Shown here: in pieces, positions 50,619 to 59,097 of the stretch
Position numbering within the stretch: position 1 is the first letter of the stretch
Layout of the letters: each line of letters begins with the position of its first letter
Assembly: GCA_003168375.1 (NCBI GenBank)
Contig: PMSI01000004.1
Coordinates: forward strand, 62,001 to 126,000
Length of the DNA stretch: 64,000 nt
Direction of reading: 5' to 3'
Origin: Vulcanimicrobiota bacterium
GTDB lineage: Bacteria; Vulcanimicrobiota; Vulcanimicrobiia; Vulcanimicrobiales; Vulcanimicrobiaceae
Notes under the pieces: generated by a model
What the model saw: only the letters and a program-made list of their open reading frames with translations
Told to the model about the DNA's origin: nothing
Databases searched by the model: none
Position numbers and translations under genes: made by a program

Positions 50619-51742
50619 GTCTCGGCCGCCAGCGGATAGGCGGCGCGCGCGCGTTTCTGCGACGGGTTGCGCAGCAGCAACTCGCGTACGCGCCGCCGCA
50701 TCGGCTGCTCGACGCCGTGGTAGAGTGCGAAGCTCAGTGCGAGCGTCGCACCGAACGCAAGCGGCAGCACGAACGGGCGATCCCAGCCGGCGCGCTCGGC
50801 GACCATGACGACCGCAAGGTGGCAGAGATAGAACGCGAAGCTGATCTCACCAAGCCGCACCGGCACGGGATGCGACAAGACGCGCGAGAGCGCACCGCCC
50901 TGGCGCGCGAACACGAAGATGACCGCCGCCCATGCCGGCATCACCCACGCCGAGAAGCGCACGGAGAGGGGGACGAACGGGGAGACGTACACCAGCAGGC
51001 ACACCGCCGCGAGCGCGAGGATCTCCAGGCTCGTCGCCCGCAGCGGCCAGCGCTTGCGTGCGTCGCTGTGAACGAACGCGATTCCGAGCATCATCCCGAC
51101 CACGAACTCGACCAGGCGGCTGGGCGGAAACACGTACCACCGCCAGTCGTCGACCGCCGCCTCCTGCGGCCAGAGCACCGCGAGCTGGACGAACCACAAC
51201 GCGGCGGCGCACAGGAGCACGCGATGCGGGGGCACCGCACGAAACGCGCGCAGCAAGCCGTACGCCAGCAGCGGGAACGCGGCATAGAAGAACGCTTCGA
51301 CCGAGATGCTCCACGCCGGCCCGTTCGCACCGAAGTAGATCGGCCCGACCGGTATCCAACTCTGGACGAGCGCTGCTTGCGCGGCGATCGCCTGCAGCCG
51401 CGTCGGCGCGCCGGCACCGTTCCAGAGCGGGCTCGTCCCGAGCGCGACGAGGCCCGCGATCGCAAGCGGCATCGTCGCGAGGTGGAGCGGATAGATCCGC
51501 GCGATCCGCGCGGCATAGAACGCGCGGACCGCGCCGGCCCGAAGACGACCGCGGAAGCTGCCGTGGTAGCTATACGTCAGGATGAAGCCGGAGAGCAGAA
51601 AGAAGAATGCGACGCCGAGGTAGCCGAACGAGAACATCACCGAGATGCGGCGCGTCGGAACACAGTGCCACGAGAAGACGAGGAGCGCCGCAACGAACCG
51701 CAACGAGGTCAGCGGGAGCAGCGCGCCTCGCGGCTCCGTCAT
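50615..51742 (-). CDS. Acyltransferase family 3 (OafA/YrhL-like)
   Basis: A 375-residue membrane O-acyltransferase with ten helices. LTSLRFVAALLVFSWHC near 10-26 has the catalytic His; RIARIYPLHL near 79 is the conserved Arg region; NGPAWSISVEAFFYAAFPL near 142 is the family block. These enzymes acetylate or succinylate sugars of surface glycans. ATG at 51742 overlaps the stop of the next upstream gene, and its own stop overlaps the GT87-like gene. Confidence 0.93.
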   Translation of the reverse strand: MTEPRGALLPLTSLRFVAALLVFSWHCVPTRRISVMFSFGYLGVAFFFLLSGFILTYSYHGSFRGRLRAGAVRAFYAARIARIYPLHLATMPLAIAGLVALGTSPLWNGAGAPTRLQAIAAQAALVQSWIPVGPIYFGANGPAWSISVEAFFYAAFPLLAYGLLRAFRAVPPHRVLLCAAALWFVQLAVLWPQEAAVDDWRWYVFPPSRLVEFVVGMMLGIAFVHSDARKRWPLRATSLEILALAAVCLLVYVSPFVPLSVRFSAWVMPAWAAVIFVFARQGGALSRVLSHPVPVRLGEISFAFYLCHLAVVMVAERAGWDRPFVLPLAFGATLALSFALYHGVEQPMRRRVRELLLRNPSQKRARAAYPLAAET

Positions 51743-53181
51743 CGCAGCGCTTCGGCGAGCACGGGCGGGCGTACGTAGAGCTCGGAGACGCGGTCGGTCG
51801 CGATGCGCCGCCACGTGCCGCCCCGTTCGGCGAGCAAGCTGTCGAGCGCGCCGTTCCGGCGCACGAGCACGGCATCGATCCGCTCGGCGTCGAGAATCGA
51901 CGCCCAGCCGCGGTTGCCGTCGATGACCTCCCGGTACTCGCGCCACACGCGCGCAGGATACGGATCGCAGCGGCCGTCCATGAAGAACCGTACCGGCTCG
52001 TTCAGAAAGACGCTGCACCACGCGAAGTCCTCGCAGAACACGCGCGGCGGCGTCCTCGACTCGGCGAGCAGCACTCGCGCGGTGCCCAGCGGGAGGCCCT
52101 CGCCCGCGAACGGAGCATAGCGCCACGTCGCGCCGCTCACGGCGGCGCCGCACACGACGGTTGCGGCCAGCGTCGCCCATGCAAACGCGCCGGTCCCGCG
52201 CGCCGCCACCGGTGCACGCGCTCGGCTGCGTGGGATCGCCGCGAGTGCGATCGGCGCGGCGACGATCGCGAACACCGGGACGTTCCTGACCGCCCCGAAC
52301 AACAGCACGGCGAACGCGACCGCGACGAGTCGGTCGCGCAGCGGCGTGCGCGCGCCGAACACCGCCAGCAGCAGCACGATCGGCAGCGCTCCGGCGACGA
52401 ACGCCGGGTTGCCCGCGCTGGTCGCGCCCCACTCGCTGATCGACGCGCGGATCGGGCTCGTGAGCAGGGCCGCGGCGTACCGCGCCAAGTCGAGCCCGAA
52501 CGGCGTCGCCAGCGTCGCAGCGGCACAGGCGATCGCGAGGGCGGTGCTGCGGCGCACCGCCGCCGACCACGCGCGTTCGCGCAGCGCCGCCCCGAGCGCG
52601 AACAGCGCGGCGAGAACCGGCGCCAGGAACGCGCTCGCGTGCAGGTTCGCCCAGACGACGGTGACCGGAACGGCGGCCCAGGCCCCGGGGCCTTCGAGTT
52701 CGAGCAGCCACGTGACGCTCGCGAGACAGGCCCAGCCCAGCACCTGAGCGCGCGCGCCGAACGACTGCATCGCCGCGAGCGCGCACAGCAGCACGGCGAC
52801 CGACGCACTCGCGTCGGAGACGCCGCGCCGGCGAGCGCGCAGCACGACCGTGGCGAGGACGACGCCGAACGCTAGCGCGCACAGCAGCGGTACGGCCCAG
52901 CTCGCGCCGCGCGCGCTCGTCCACGCCAATGCGGTCGAGAACAGCCACTCGTGCGGCGTCCACGGAGCCCCGTCCGCGGCGAACGTCTCCGGACCGAGCG
53001 CCCGCGGGATCGCGTGCTCGTGCAGCACGCGTTCGCCGAGCCAGCGCTGCCAGAGCAGATCGCCGTCACCGCGCGGCAAACGCAGGGCCAGCGCGGCGAA
53101 CCAGCCGACGACGAGCACGCAGCACGCCCACGGCAACAGCGCCGCGGGCCGGATGCGCCCGCGGGCCGGACCGGTGTTCAC
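51739..53181 (-). CDS. Polytopic membrane protein, glycosyltransferase-like
   Basis: A 480-residue protein with about ten helices and a soluble C-terminal domain of about 120 residues. GDGDLLWQRWLGERVLHEHAIP near 38 and WTPHEWLFSTALAW near 73 resemble the first outer loop of GT-C enzymes, in which acidic and His residues bind the sugar-lipid. The tail has VFCEDFAWCSVFLNEPVRFFMDGRCDPYP, with three Cys that could be disulfide-linked outside the cell. Probable oligosaccharyl or polyprenol-sugar transferase; not proven. Confidence 0.72.
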   Translation of the reverse strand: MNTGPARGRIRPAALLPWACCVLVVGWFAALALRLPRGDGDLLWQRWLGERVLHEHAIPRALGPETFAADGAPWTPHEWLFSTALAWTSARGASWAVPLLCALAFGVVLATVVLRARRRGVSDASASVAVLLCALAAMQSFGARAQVLGWACLASVTWLLELEGPGAWAAVPVTVVWANLHASAFLAPVLAALFALGAALRERAWSAAVRRSTALAIACAAATLATPFGLDLARYAAALLTSPIRASISEWGATSAGNPAFVAGALPIVLLLAVFGARTPLRDRLVAVAFAVLLFGAVRNVPVFAIVAAPIALAAIPRSRARAPVAARGTGAFAWATLAATVVCGAAVSGATWRYAPFAGEGLPLGTARVLLAESRTPPRVFCEDFAWCSVFLNEPVRFFMDGRCDPYPARVWREYREVIDGNRGWASILDAERIDAVLVRRNGALDSLLAERGGTWRRIATDRVSELYVRPPVLAEALR

Positions 53182-54596
53182 GGTGCGCTGCCCACGGGAA
53201 GGGCGGCGAGAGGCGCGCGCACGCGGCGCAGCGCGTCACCGTATGCGACCGCCGCGATCGCGACCAAGCCGCACGCGAGGCCGGCGAAGGTCGGCAGGCG
53301 CAGCCACTGCATCATCGCAGAGGGCCGCATCAGCGCCGCGCGCGAGAATTCGCCCCAGCTCAACTCTGCCAGCGCGTCCGGAGGGTACACGTGCGGTACG
53401 AAGTGCACGGGCGCGGGACCGAGTCCCAGCGCCGCCAGCACGACGACCGAGCACACGACGCCCGCGGCGCCGATGGCGAAAACGATCCCGGCGCGGCGCC
53501 CGAGCGTCAGGCCGCCGAGCCCGCCGGCGAGCAGCGGCGCGAACCCGGCCAGCACGCTCGATCCCATCACGTTCCAGGGGATCATGGCGAGCGCCAGGCC
53601 GGCGATCGCCGGCGCTCGCACCCGCGGATCGCGCACCGCGACGTAGAGGATCGCCGGAAACGCGACCGCGATCTGCTGGAAGTGCACGTGCACGCCGCCG
53701 AACACGGCGAACGCCGGCGGCACGATCACCATGACCGCCGCGTCGCCGGTCAGAGCCCGAAGCCGGTTCGCGACGACGACCCCGAGGACCAGCATCGCCG
53801 CGAACTCCACCTCGCCCCAGCGCACCGCCGCCGAGATCGACACGCCGAGCGACGTGAGGAGCGAGGTCAGGCTGAACTGCCACTCGTAGGCATTGGCGAG
53901 CGCATGCGCGGGTACGACGTCGCGCACGTATGCGATGAACGCCGGCAGGCCGACCGCGCCGGCGCTCGCGAGGGCCAGGCCGGCCCCGCACAGCAGCAGC
54001 GGGAGGCGCGTGCGCGGAACGGCCGCCAGCATTCCGACGATCGCGGCGAGCGCGACGTGCGGTTCGATGCTCGCCAGCGCGACGCAGGCCGACGCCGCGA
54101 TCCAATGCCCGCGACGGGCGAGCAGCGCGGCGCCGCCTAGCGCGGCGAAGACGAACGGCATCGGCTGGCCGACGTAGTACGTCACCGTCGCGGTGATCGC
54201 CGCCAGCGAAAGATTCAGCATCGCGCTCGAAGCGCCGGTGACGCGCTGCAGCAGCGCGACCGCGAGCGTCATCGACGCGATCATCAGCGCACCGTAGCAC
54301 AGCGCGGCGAGCGGGAACGGCAGCAGCGCGAACGGGACGAACAGCAGCAGCGCATACGGCGGCAGCGGCGCGGGGAGCGCGACCGGCCGCAGGAACGCCG
54401 GTTCCGCGGGCGGTCCCGCCGTCGCCTCACAGCTGCGCAGCGGCTCTTCGAGGTACGGATTTGCGCCGTGCGCGATCGCGCTTCCGGCGCAGTAGAACGC
54501 GCGGAAGTCCCCCATGAGATACGTCTGGCCGGCGGGCGGGTTGAGCGCGATCATCACCGCCAGCAGCGCCGGGGCGATGAACCACGTCCAACGCAC
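53178..54596 (-). CDS. GT87-like polyprenol-dependent membrane glycosyltransferase
   Basis: A 472-residue protein with about eleven helices. GDFRAFYCAGSAIAHGANPYLEEPLRSCE near 30-58 is the GT87 first loop with the conserved Asp and the Asn-Pro-Tyr. TVTYYVGQPMPFVFA near 145 and ALASIEPHVALAA near 178 are the usual later blocks (YxxGQ, PH). The GTG at 54596 is chosen because GGGAG lies five bases before it. It starts 14 bases after the TadE gene ends, so it belongs to the pilus transcript. Confidence 0.82.
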   Translation of the reverse strand: MRWTWFIAPALLAVMIALNPPAGQTYLMGDFRAFYCAGSAIAHGANPYLEEPLRSCEATAGPPAEPAFLRPVALPAPLPPYALLLFVPFALLPFPLAALCYGALMIASMTLAVALLQRVTGASSAMLNLSLAAITATVTYYVGQPMPFVFAALGGAALLARRGHWIAASACVALASIEPHVALAAIVGMLAAVPRTRLPLLLCGAGLALASAGAVGLPAFIAYVRDVVPAHALANAYEWQFSLTSLLTSLGVSISAAVRWGEVEFAAMLVLGVVVANRLRALTGDAAVMVIVPPAFAVFGGVHVHFQQIAVAFPAILYVAVRDPRVRAPAIAGLALAMIPWNVMGSSVLAGFAPLLAGGLGGLTLGRRAGIVFAIGAAGVVCSVVVLAALGLGPAPVHFVPHVYPPDALAELSWGEFSRAALMRPSAMMQWLRLPTFAGLACGLVAIAAVAYGDALRRVRAPLAALPVGSAP

Positions 54597-54610
54597 GTTC
54601 GCTCCCACCT

Positions 54611-55039
54611 TTACTGCGCGATCACGATCTGCGACGTGCTCGACATCGTCATCGTGAAGTTGGGCAGCACCGGGATGATGAACCGGAACGGGTACGACGC
54701 CTGCACCGCGACGATGCAGCCCGGCCCCTGATTCGCGGGATCGCTGCAACCGCCGGAGCTCGTCCAGGTCGTCGTCACGGCCAAGGAGTTCGGGTCGATC
54801 CCCGGCGCGAGTCCGCGCACGTACGTCTGGATCGTGTCCGTCGTCGCCGGGCAGCCGGAGACCGTACACGTGGAGCCTCGCACCATCGCATAGCGCGTCC
54901 CCGACCGCGCCGCGTTGGCGACCAGATGATAGGTGTAGAGTGCGCGCCCGAAGTCGATGATGCCGAGCATCAGCGTCAGCGTGGCCGCGCTCACGAGGGC
55001 GAACTCCACCAGCGCGTTTCCCCGCTCGCGCGCGCTCAT
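54611..55039 (-). CDS. TadE-like minor pilin
   Basis: A 142-residue TadE/TadG-type pseudopilin. A short basic lead is followed by GNALVEFALVSAATLTLMLGIIDFGRALY, with the Glu at position 5 after the likely prepilin-peptidase cleavage site, then a hydrophobic helix. The outer part has three Cys pairs at most. It would prime or cap the Flp pilus. The ATG at 55039 overlaps the preceding stop. Confidence 0.9.
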   Translation of the reverse strand: MSARERGNALVEFALVSAATLTLMLGIIDFGRALYTYHLVANAARSGTRYAMVRGSTCTVSGCPATTDTIQTYVRGLAPGIDPNSLAVTTTWTSSGGCSDPANQGPGCIVAVQASYPFRFIIPVLPNFTMTMSSTSQIVIAQ

Positions 55040-55494
55040 TGCGCGACGCGCATCGTCGCGCGGCTGGTGATCGTCTGGCTCGCCGGCACGGCCGGGAAAT
55101 GCAGGATCGACGTAAAGGTTCCGGTCGCGTCGACCTGGACGAACACCAGCCGGTGACTGGTGCCGCAATCGGTCGGCAAGCACGTCGACGACGTGCCGTC
55201 CGCGCAGCGGCAGAACTGGACGGCGGTCGCGCTGAGCCCCGTGATGTTCTGCGCGTCGTTCCGCGCCGCCGCCGCCATGCCGGTCAGGTCCGCGGCGGTC
55301 CCCAGGTTCTGCGCGCCGTACTGAGCGCCCGACCGCGCGGCGTTGGCGACCACAATGCTGTACTGCGCGAAGCGGCCCACTTCGATCAGGCCGATCAAGA
55401 GGAGCACCAGGAGCGGCGCGATGACCGCCAGCTCCGCGATCGCGGATCCGGAGTCCGCGCGCGCCAGCCGGCGGAGCCCCTGCGCGGTCATCAT
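55036..55494 (-). CDS. TadE-like minor pilin (second)
   Basis: A 152-residue protein: basic lead, SGSAIAELAVIAPLLVLLLIGLIEVGRF as the cleavage and membrane segment with conserved Glu, then VVANAARSGAQYGAQ, the TadE block. The outer part has four Cys (CRCADGTSSTCLPTDC) likely paired. Overlaps both neighbours by four bases. Confidence 0.9.
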   Translation of the reverse strand: MMTAQGLRRLARADSGSAIAELAVIAPLLVLLLIGLIEVGRFAQYSIVVANAARSGAQYGAQNLGTAADLTGMAAAARNDAQNITGLSATAVQFCRCADGTSSTCLPTDCGTSHRLVFVQVDATGTFTSILHFPAVPASQTITSRATMRVAQ

Positions 55495-56687
55495 TCCGCC
55501 AGCGTGCCGTGGCCGGTGCGCTGCAGGCCGCCCGACGCGGGAACGGTGATGCCGCCGCCGTTCATGCGGATCGACTTGGCGACGAGCAGCGTGACCGACG
55601 GAAGTTGTCCGTTGAACGTGAAGTCGCACGACGGCGCGTAGAATCCGCCGGTGAGGTCGACCGTGCCGGCCGCGCCGTTCTTGGTGAAGCTGCCGGTATT
55701 GCCGGGAGCCTGGTAATACACCATCCCGGCCGTCGGGCCGGTGGTCGGCGCCGACAGGATCACGTTGACGTTACCGTTGTATGTCAAGCCGCCGGTGCCG
55801 CCGTTGTAGATCGTGACGCCGCTGCCGGTGATGTCGCCGCTCGTCATCCCTTGGTCGAGGACGAACAGCCCCGGCGAGAGCGTCAGCGAGCCGCTGAGCG
55901 GGACGCAGTACTCGCCCGGCGGGAGCGGGTTCGCGGCCGGGAACGGCTGACAGCCGCTATGGAGGATGCCGGGGTGATTCAGCGTCAGGTCGGCGAGATA
56001 CGCGCAGCCGGCGATCGTCTGACACGGGTCGCTCACCGGGACGCTCTTCATCGGCTGCGCCAGCGGGTAGGATCCACCGCCCGGACCATCCCCGACGTAC
56101 CCGATGGTGACCGCATCGACGTTGGCTTGTCCGGTGACCACCAGATCCTGGTTGGTGATGAGGCCACACGTCGGCGCCGTGATCCCGCCCCGGCCGCCGC
56201 CGCGCAAGTCGATGTCGCCCGCCAGCGCGTAGATGCAGTAGATGCCGTTCGTGTTGAGGAGGGCGACCGCACGAACGCTGATCCATTGCTGCATTCCGAA
56301 GACGCCGTTGAAGAAACTCGGCAGCTTCTTTCGGATGACCACCTCGACGCCTTGCGCGTTGCCGCTGTACGCCCCAGCCGCCGGCGGGTTGTTGACGGTG
56401 ACGGCGACGCTGGCGCCGCCATCGTCGGTGAAGCCGTTCGCACTCGCGTCGCTCGCCGCCGCGGCGGCGACGTCGGCGGCGGCTGGGTACGCAAGTTCAC
56501 CGGCGCCTGCAATCGCGGCGCTGTCGGCCGCCGACTGCGCGAGACGCTGCTGATACCGCCAGTAGCCGACGTCGACCGCGAGCGCCGCCGCCCCAAAGAG
56601 AACGACGAGCGCGAGGGCGAAGAGCGGCAGAACCTGTCCCCGTTCTCCCGAGCGCGGCCGGTACGTGCGCATCGAATCGGCATCCAT
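55491..56687 (-). CDS. TadG-like pilus assembly protein
   Basis: A 398-residue protein. The N-terminal Tad domain reads GERGQVLPLFALALVVLFGAAALAVDVGYWRYQQRLAQSAADSAAIAGA (residues 15-62, by position), the hallmark of TadG. The rest is a Gly/Thr/Asn-rich beta-structured extracellular region with repeated short strands (for example GDITGSGVTIYNGGTG and LTYNGNVNVILS) that resembles a beta-helix. It lies 30 bases after the secretin gene. Confidence 0.88.
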   Translation of the reverse strand: MDADSMRTYRPRSGERGQVLPLFALALVVLFGAAALAVDVGYWRYQQRLAQSAADSAAIAGAGELAYPAAADVAAAAASDASANGFTDDGGASVAVTVNNPPAAGAYSGNAQGVEVVIRKKLPSFFNGVFGMQQWISVRAVALLNTNGIYCIYALAGDIDLRGGGRGGITAPTCGLITNQDLVVTGQANVDAVTIGYVGDGPGGGSYPLAQPMKSVPVSDPCQTIAGCAYLADLTLNHPGILHSGCQPFPAANPLPPGEYCVPLSGSLTLSPGLFVLDQGMTSGDITGSGVTIYNGGTGGLTYNGNVNVILSAPTTGPTAGMVYYQAPGNTGSFTKNGAAGTVDLTGGFYAPSCDFTFNGQLPSVTLLVAKSIRMNGGGITVPASGGLQRTGHGTLAE

Positions 56688-56717
56688 CGCTGACGTCTCC
56701 TTCCGGCGGGCGGTCTC

Positions 56718-58160
56718 TCAGCGGATCAGGATCTGCGGCGTCATGACGAACACGACGTCGGTCTGTGAGTTCTGGTAGCGCGTCGATCGGAAGAGCTTGC
56801 CGAGGATCGGCAGATCGCCGAGCCCGGGGATCTTGTCGACGAACCGCGTCTCCTGGTGCCGCAGCAGGCCGCCCATCACGATCGACTCGCCCGCGCGCGT
56901 GACGACGTCCGTCGACAGGCGGCTCGTCTTGAGCGCAGGGACGAGGAAGCCGTTGAGCGAGACGCCGTCCTGGAAATCGAGATCGGAGACCTCCGGTGCG
57001 ATCACGGTCTCGACGTTGTTCTCGCCGAGGATCGTCGGCGTCACGACGAGTTTCACGCCGAAATCCTTGTACTGGATCGCGATCTGCTGCGGACCGGTCG
57101 CCACCGGGATCGGGATCTGGCCGCCGACCAGAAAGTCGGCCTGCTTGCCGGGCATCGTCACCAGATCGGGCGACGAGAGCAGCCGCCCGTGCCCGTTCTG
57201 CAGGATCAGGTTGACGGTCGGCGCCAGCGTGATCGAGCGGAAGAACGCACCGATGGTGAGCGCGCGCCCGGCGGCGATCGGACCCGGCGCGCGACCGTTG
57301 CCGATATCGGGCGACTCGACGACCGGGAACTGCGGCCCGCCGAGCGTGTACGTCCCGTCGGGATGGAACGTCGCCGACTGCAGGTTCACCCCGAGCTGCC
57401 GTAGCGCGGTCTCGTCGACTTCCATCACGTAGACTTTGACGGAGACCTGACTGATCGTCGCCGTCTCGAGCCGGTCGACAACTTTGCCGTCGATGGCGAG
57501 ATACGGTCCGGCGAGTGCCCGCACGCGCTGCAGCACGTGCTCCGCCATCGAGCGATCCGGCACCTGACCGCTGACGATCAGGTTGCCCTTGAGGTCGCGG
57601 TCGACGCGCACGCCGGAGGTCGCCGGCGATCCGGCGAGCTCGGTCTGCAGCGGCCCAAGCGGTCGCGCGACCGTCGCCGCGTTGACGACGGTGAACTTGC
57701 CGGCCGCCGCGATCGGTTCGAACCGCGAGACGACTTCGCCGAGATGAACGAGACTCTCGCCGGTCGCGACCCCGCCGTTGATGACGATCGAGCGGTCGAC
57801 GACATCGATGTGGACGTCGGGATCGGTGATCGCTCGCTGCATCATCCGCTTGAGGCTGTCGAGGCTCTGTTCGCTGATCGTGACGTCGTACATACGCCGC
57901 CCGTCAGCGGTCCACACCAGCAGCGTCGTGCGCCCGACCGAACGGCCGCTGACCACGATCTCGGTGTTGCCGACGGCCATCACGCCGGCGATCTTTCCGT
58001 CACCGACCGCGACGCGCGTCAGGTGCGGCGTGGCGATGACGGTCGATTCGCCCGTGCGGAGATTCACCGCTGCAGCCATGTCGGCGGAGACCGCGAACGG
58101 GGGCGCAGTGACGGCCGTCACGCTCAAGGCCGCGAGTAACGAACGAAGACGATGGTGCAA
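56718..58160 (-). CDS. cpaC: Tad pilus secretin CpaC/RcpA
   Basis: The outer-membrane channel of the Tad system, 480 residues. A signal peptide (ending near AVSA) is followed by a pilus-secretin N-domain (VIATPHLTRVAVGDGKIAGVMAVGNTEIVVSG), a BON-like part, and the secretin core with LLSSPDLVTMPGKQADFLVGGQIPIPV, GVKLVVTPTILGENNVETVIAPEVS and IPGLGDLPILGKLFRS. The start is TTG at 58160, with GGAGG seven bases upstream; no ATG gives a full signal peptide. It heads the minus arm of the locus. Confidence 0.93.
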   Translation of the reverse strand: MHHRLRSLLAALSVTAVTAPPFAVSADMAAAVNLRTGESTVIATPHLTRVAVGDGKIAGVMAVGNTEIVVSGRSVGRTTLLVWTADGRRMYDVTISEQSLDSLKRMMQRAITDPDVHIDVVDRSIVINGGVATGESLVHLGEVVSRFEPIAAAGKFTVVNAATVARPLGPLQTELAGSPATSGVRVDRDLKGNLIVSGQVPDRSMAEHVLQRVRALAGPYLAIDGKVVDRLETATISQVSVKVYVMEVDETALRQLGVNLQSATFHPDGTYTLGGPQFPVVESPDIGNGRAPGPIAAGRALTIGAFFRSITLAPTVNLILQNGHGRLLSSPDLVTMPGKQADFLVGGQIPIPVATGPQQIAIQYKDFGVKLVVTPTILGENNVETVIAPEVSDLDFQDGVSLNGFLVPALKTSRLSTDVVTRAGESIVMGGLLRHQETRFVDKIPGLGDLPILGKLFRSTRYQNSQTDVVFVMTPQILIR

Positions 58161-58221
58161 AACGATTCCTCCCCTGAATGGGAGCAAAGCCCGTGTCCGC
58201 AGTATGCCAGATGACGGCGTT

Positions 58222-58253
58222 GACCGTGCGTTGACAGACCGTGGACAGACCGT
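58222..58253. promoter_or_regulatory. Direct repeats in the divergent Tad promoter region
   Basis: GACAGACCGT at 58233-58242 and at 58244-58253 (11 bp apart), with a third GACCGT at 58222-58227. They lie between the divergent secretin (start 58160) and plus-arm genes, and include TTGAC-like hexamers. A shared regulator site or overlapping -35 boxes are possible. Confidence 0.5.
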
Positions 58254-58292
58254 CAATTCTGCCGGAAACGTCTTTTCAGCGGTGCCGGAGCC

Positions 58293-58739
58293 ATGTACGA
58301 TGCGGCCACGATGCACGTCGACACACGGTTCCCGATCGCATTCTTCGCCGCCGTGGCTGCGCTTTGCGCGCCGGTAACGGCGCAGACTCCGAGCACGGCG
58401 CCGGTGACGGGCATCACGGTGAGCGCGACGCGCGCGGTCGGAGCGGAAGCGGTGCGCATCACCGGGACCGCTGCAGCCACGCGGCCGCTGGAAGCTGCGA
58501 TCTACGCAAGGTTCTCGCAGGATCTTCCGACGGTGCTCCTGAGCCGCCGCATCATCTCGACGGACGCCACGGGCCGCTACGAGACGACGCTGCCGACCGC
58601 TCCCGCGTATTTCCGCGGTGCGATCCTCACGATCGTCGTCCGTACGATCCCCGACGGCGCCGGCGCGAGCGCGACGGTCTCCGTCGCCGCCCCCAACGTA
58701 CCGGCGCCGCCGGACGACATCCCTGCATCCGTGCGCTAG
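58293..58739 (+). CDS. Exported protein of the Tad locus, unknown
   Basis: A 148-residue secreted protein; ATG at 58293, or the ATG at 58311 six codons later. The signal peptide ends at VTAQ. The mature part is a single Ig-like or bacterial-surface beta sandwich (VTGITVSATRAVGAEAVRITGTAAATRPLEAAIYARF, then DATGRYETTLPTAPAYFRGAILTIVVRT). No Cys. It is the first gene of the plus arm, just before the pilins, so a pilus-associated periplasmic or surface role is likely but unproven. Confidence 0.75.
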   Translation: MYDAATMHVDTRFPIAFFAAVAALCAPVTAQTPSTAPVTGITVSATRAVGAEAVRITGTAAATRPLEAAIYARFSQDLPTVLLSRRIISTDATGRYETTLPTAPAYFRGAILTIVVRTIPDGAGASATVSVAAPNVPAPPDDIPASVR

Positions 58740-58753
58740 CACAGGAGAGACTC

Positions 58754-58924
58754 ATGAAAAACGCATTCCGTTCGATCACGTCCATCTTCGGCGACGAGTC
58801 CGGCCAAGGTCTCGCCGAATACGGCCTCATCCTCGGCCTGGTCGCCATCCTCTGCATCGGCGCCGTGCTCGTGCTGAGCGGCAACGTCAAGGGCGTCCTC
58901 AGCAACGTCGGCAGCAGCATCTAA
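58754..58924 (+). CDS. flp: Flp-type major pilin
   Basis: A 56-residue prepilin. A 17-residue basic/acidic leader ends in SGQG, then LAEYGLILGLVAILCIGAVLV forms the membrane and filament helix with the Glu-Tyr pair that defines Flp pilins. Cleavage after the Gly by the CpaA peptidase leaves a mature pilin of under 40 residues. AGGAGAG precedes the ATG. Confidence 0.94.
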   Translation: MKNAFRSITSIFGDESGQGLAEYGLILGLVAILCIGAVLVLSGNVKGVLSNVGSSI

Positions 58925-58944
58925 GAACGCCTGGCGGGTTCACG

Positions 58945-59097
58945 ATGCTTCGCACGCTCCGCGACGACCGGGGACAAGGGCTCGCCGAGTACGGCCTGAT
59001 CCTCGGCTTCGTCGCGGTGCTGTGCATCGCCGCGATCGCGTTCGTCGGTTCGCAAGTGTTCGCTCAATATCAGAACGTCTCGACGAACTACCCATGA
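58945..59097 (+). CDS. Second Flp-type pilin
   Basis: A 50-residue prepilin: RGQGLAEYGLILGFVAVLCIAAIAFV with the same cleavage and Glu-Tyr motif, but a shorter leader (11 residues) and a different hydrophilic end (QYQNVSTNYP). It lies 20 bases after the first pilin and its TGA overlaps the cpaA ATG, so its translation is coupled to the peptidase rather than strongly expressed on its own. A minor or alternative pilin is likely. Confidence 0.9.
   Translation: MLRTLRDDRGQGLAEYGLILGFVAVLCIAAIAFVGSQVFAQYQNVSTNYP

Noticed and set aside
51743-52963. N-terminal extension of the acyltransferase to 782 residues
   Set aside because: The extra 407 residues are an Arg-rich shadow of the upstream membrane protein; the ATG at 51742 overlaps its stop and begins the known family N-terminus.
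58222-58253. CRISPR-like repeats
   Set aside because: Only two or three 6-10 bp copies with 1-5 base gaps; no spacers and no cas genes.
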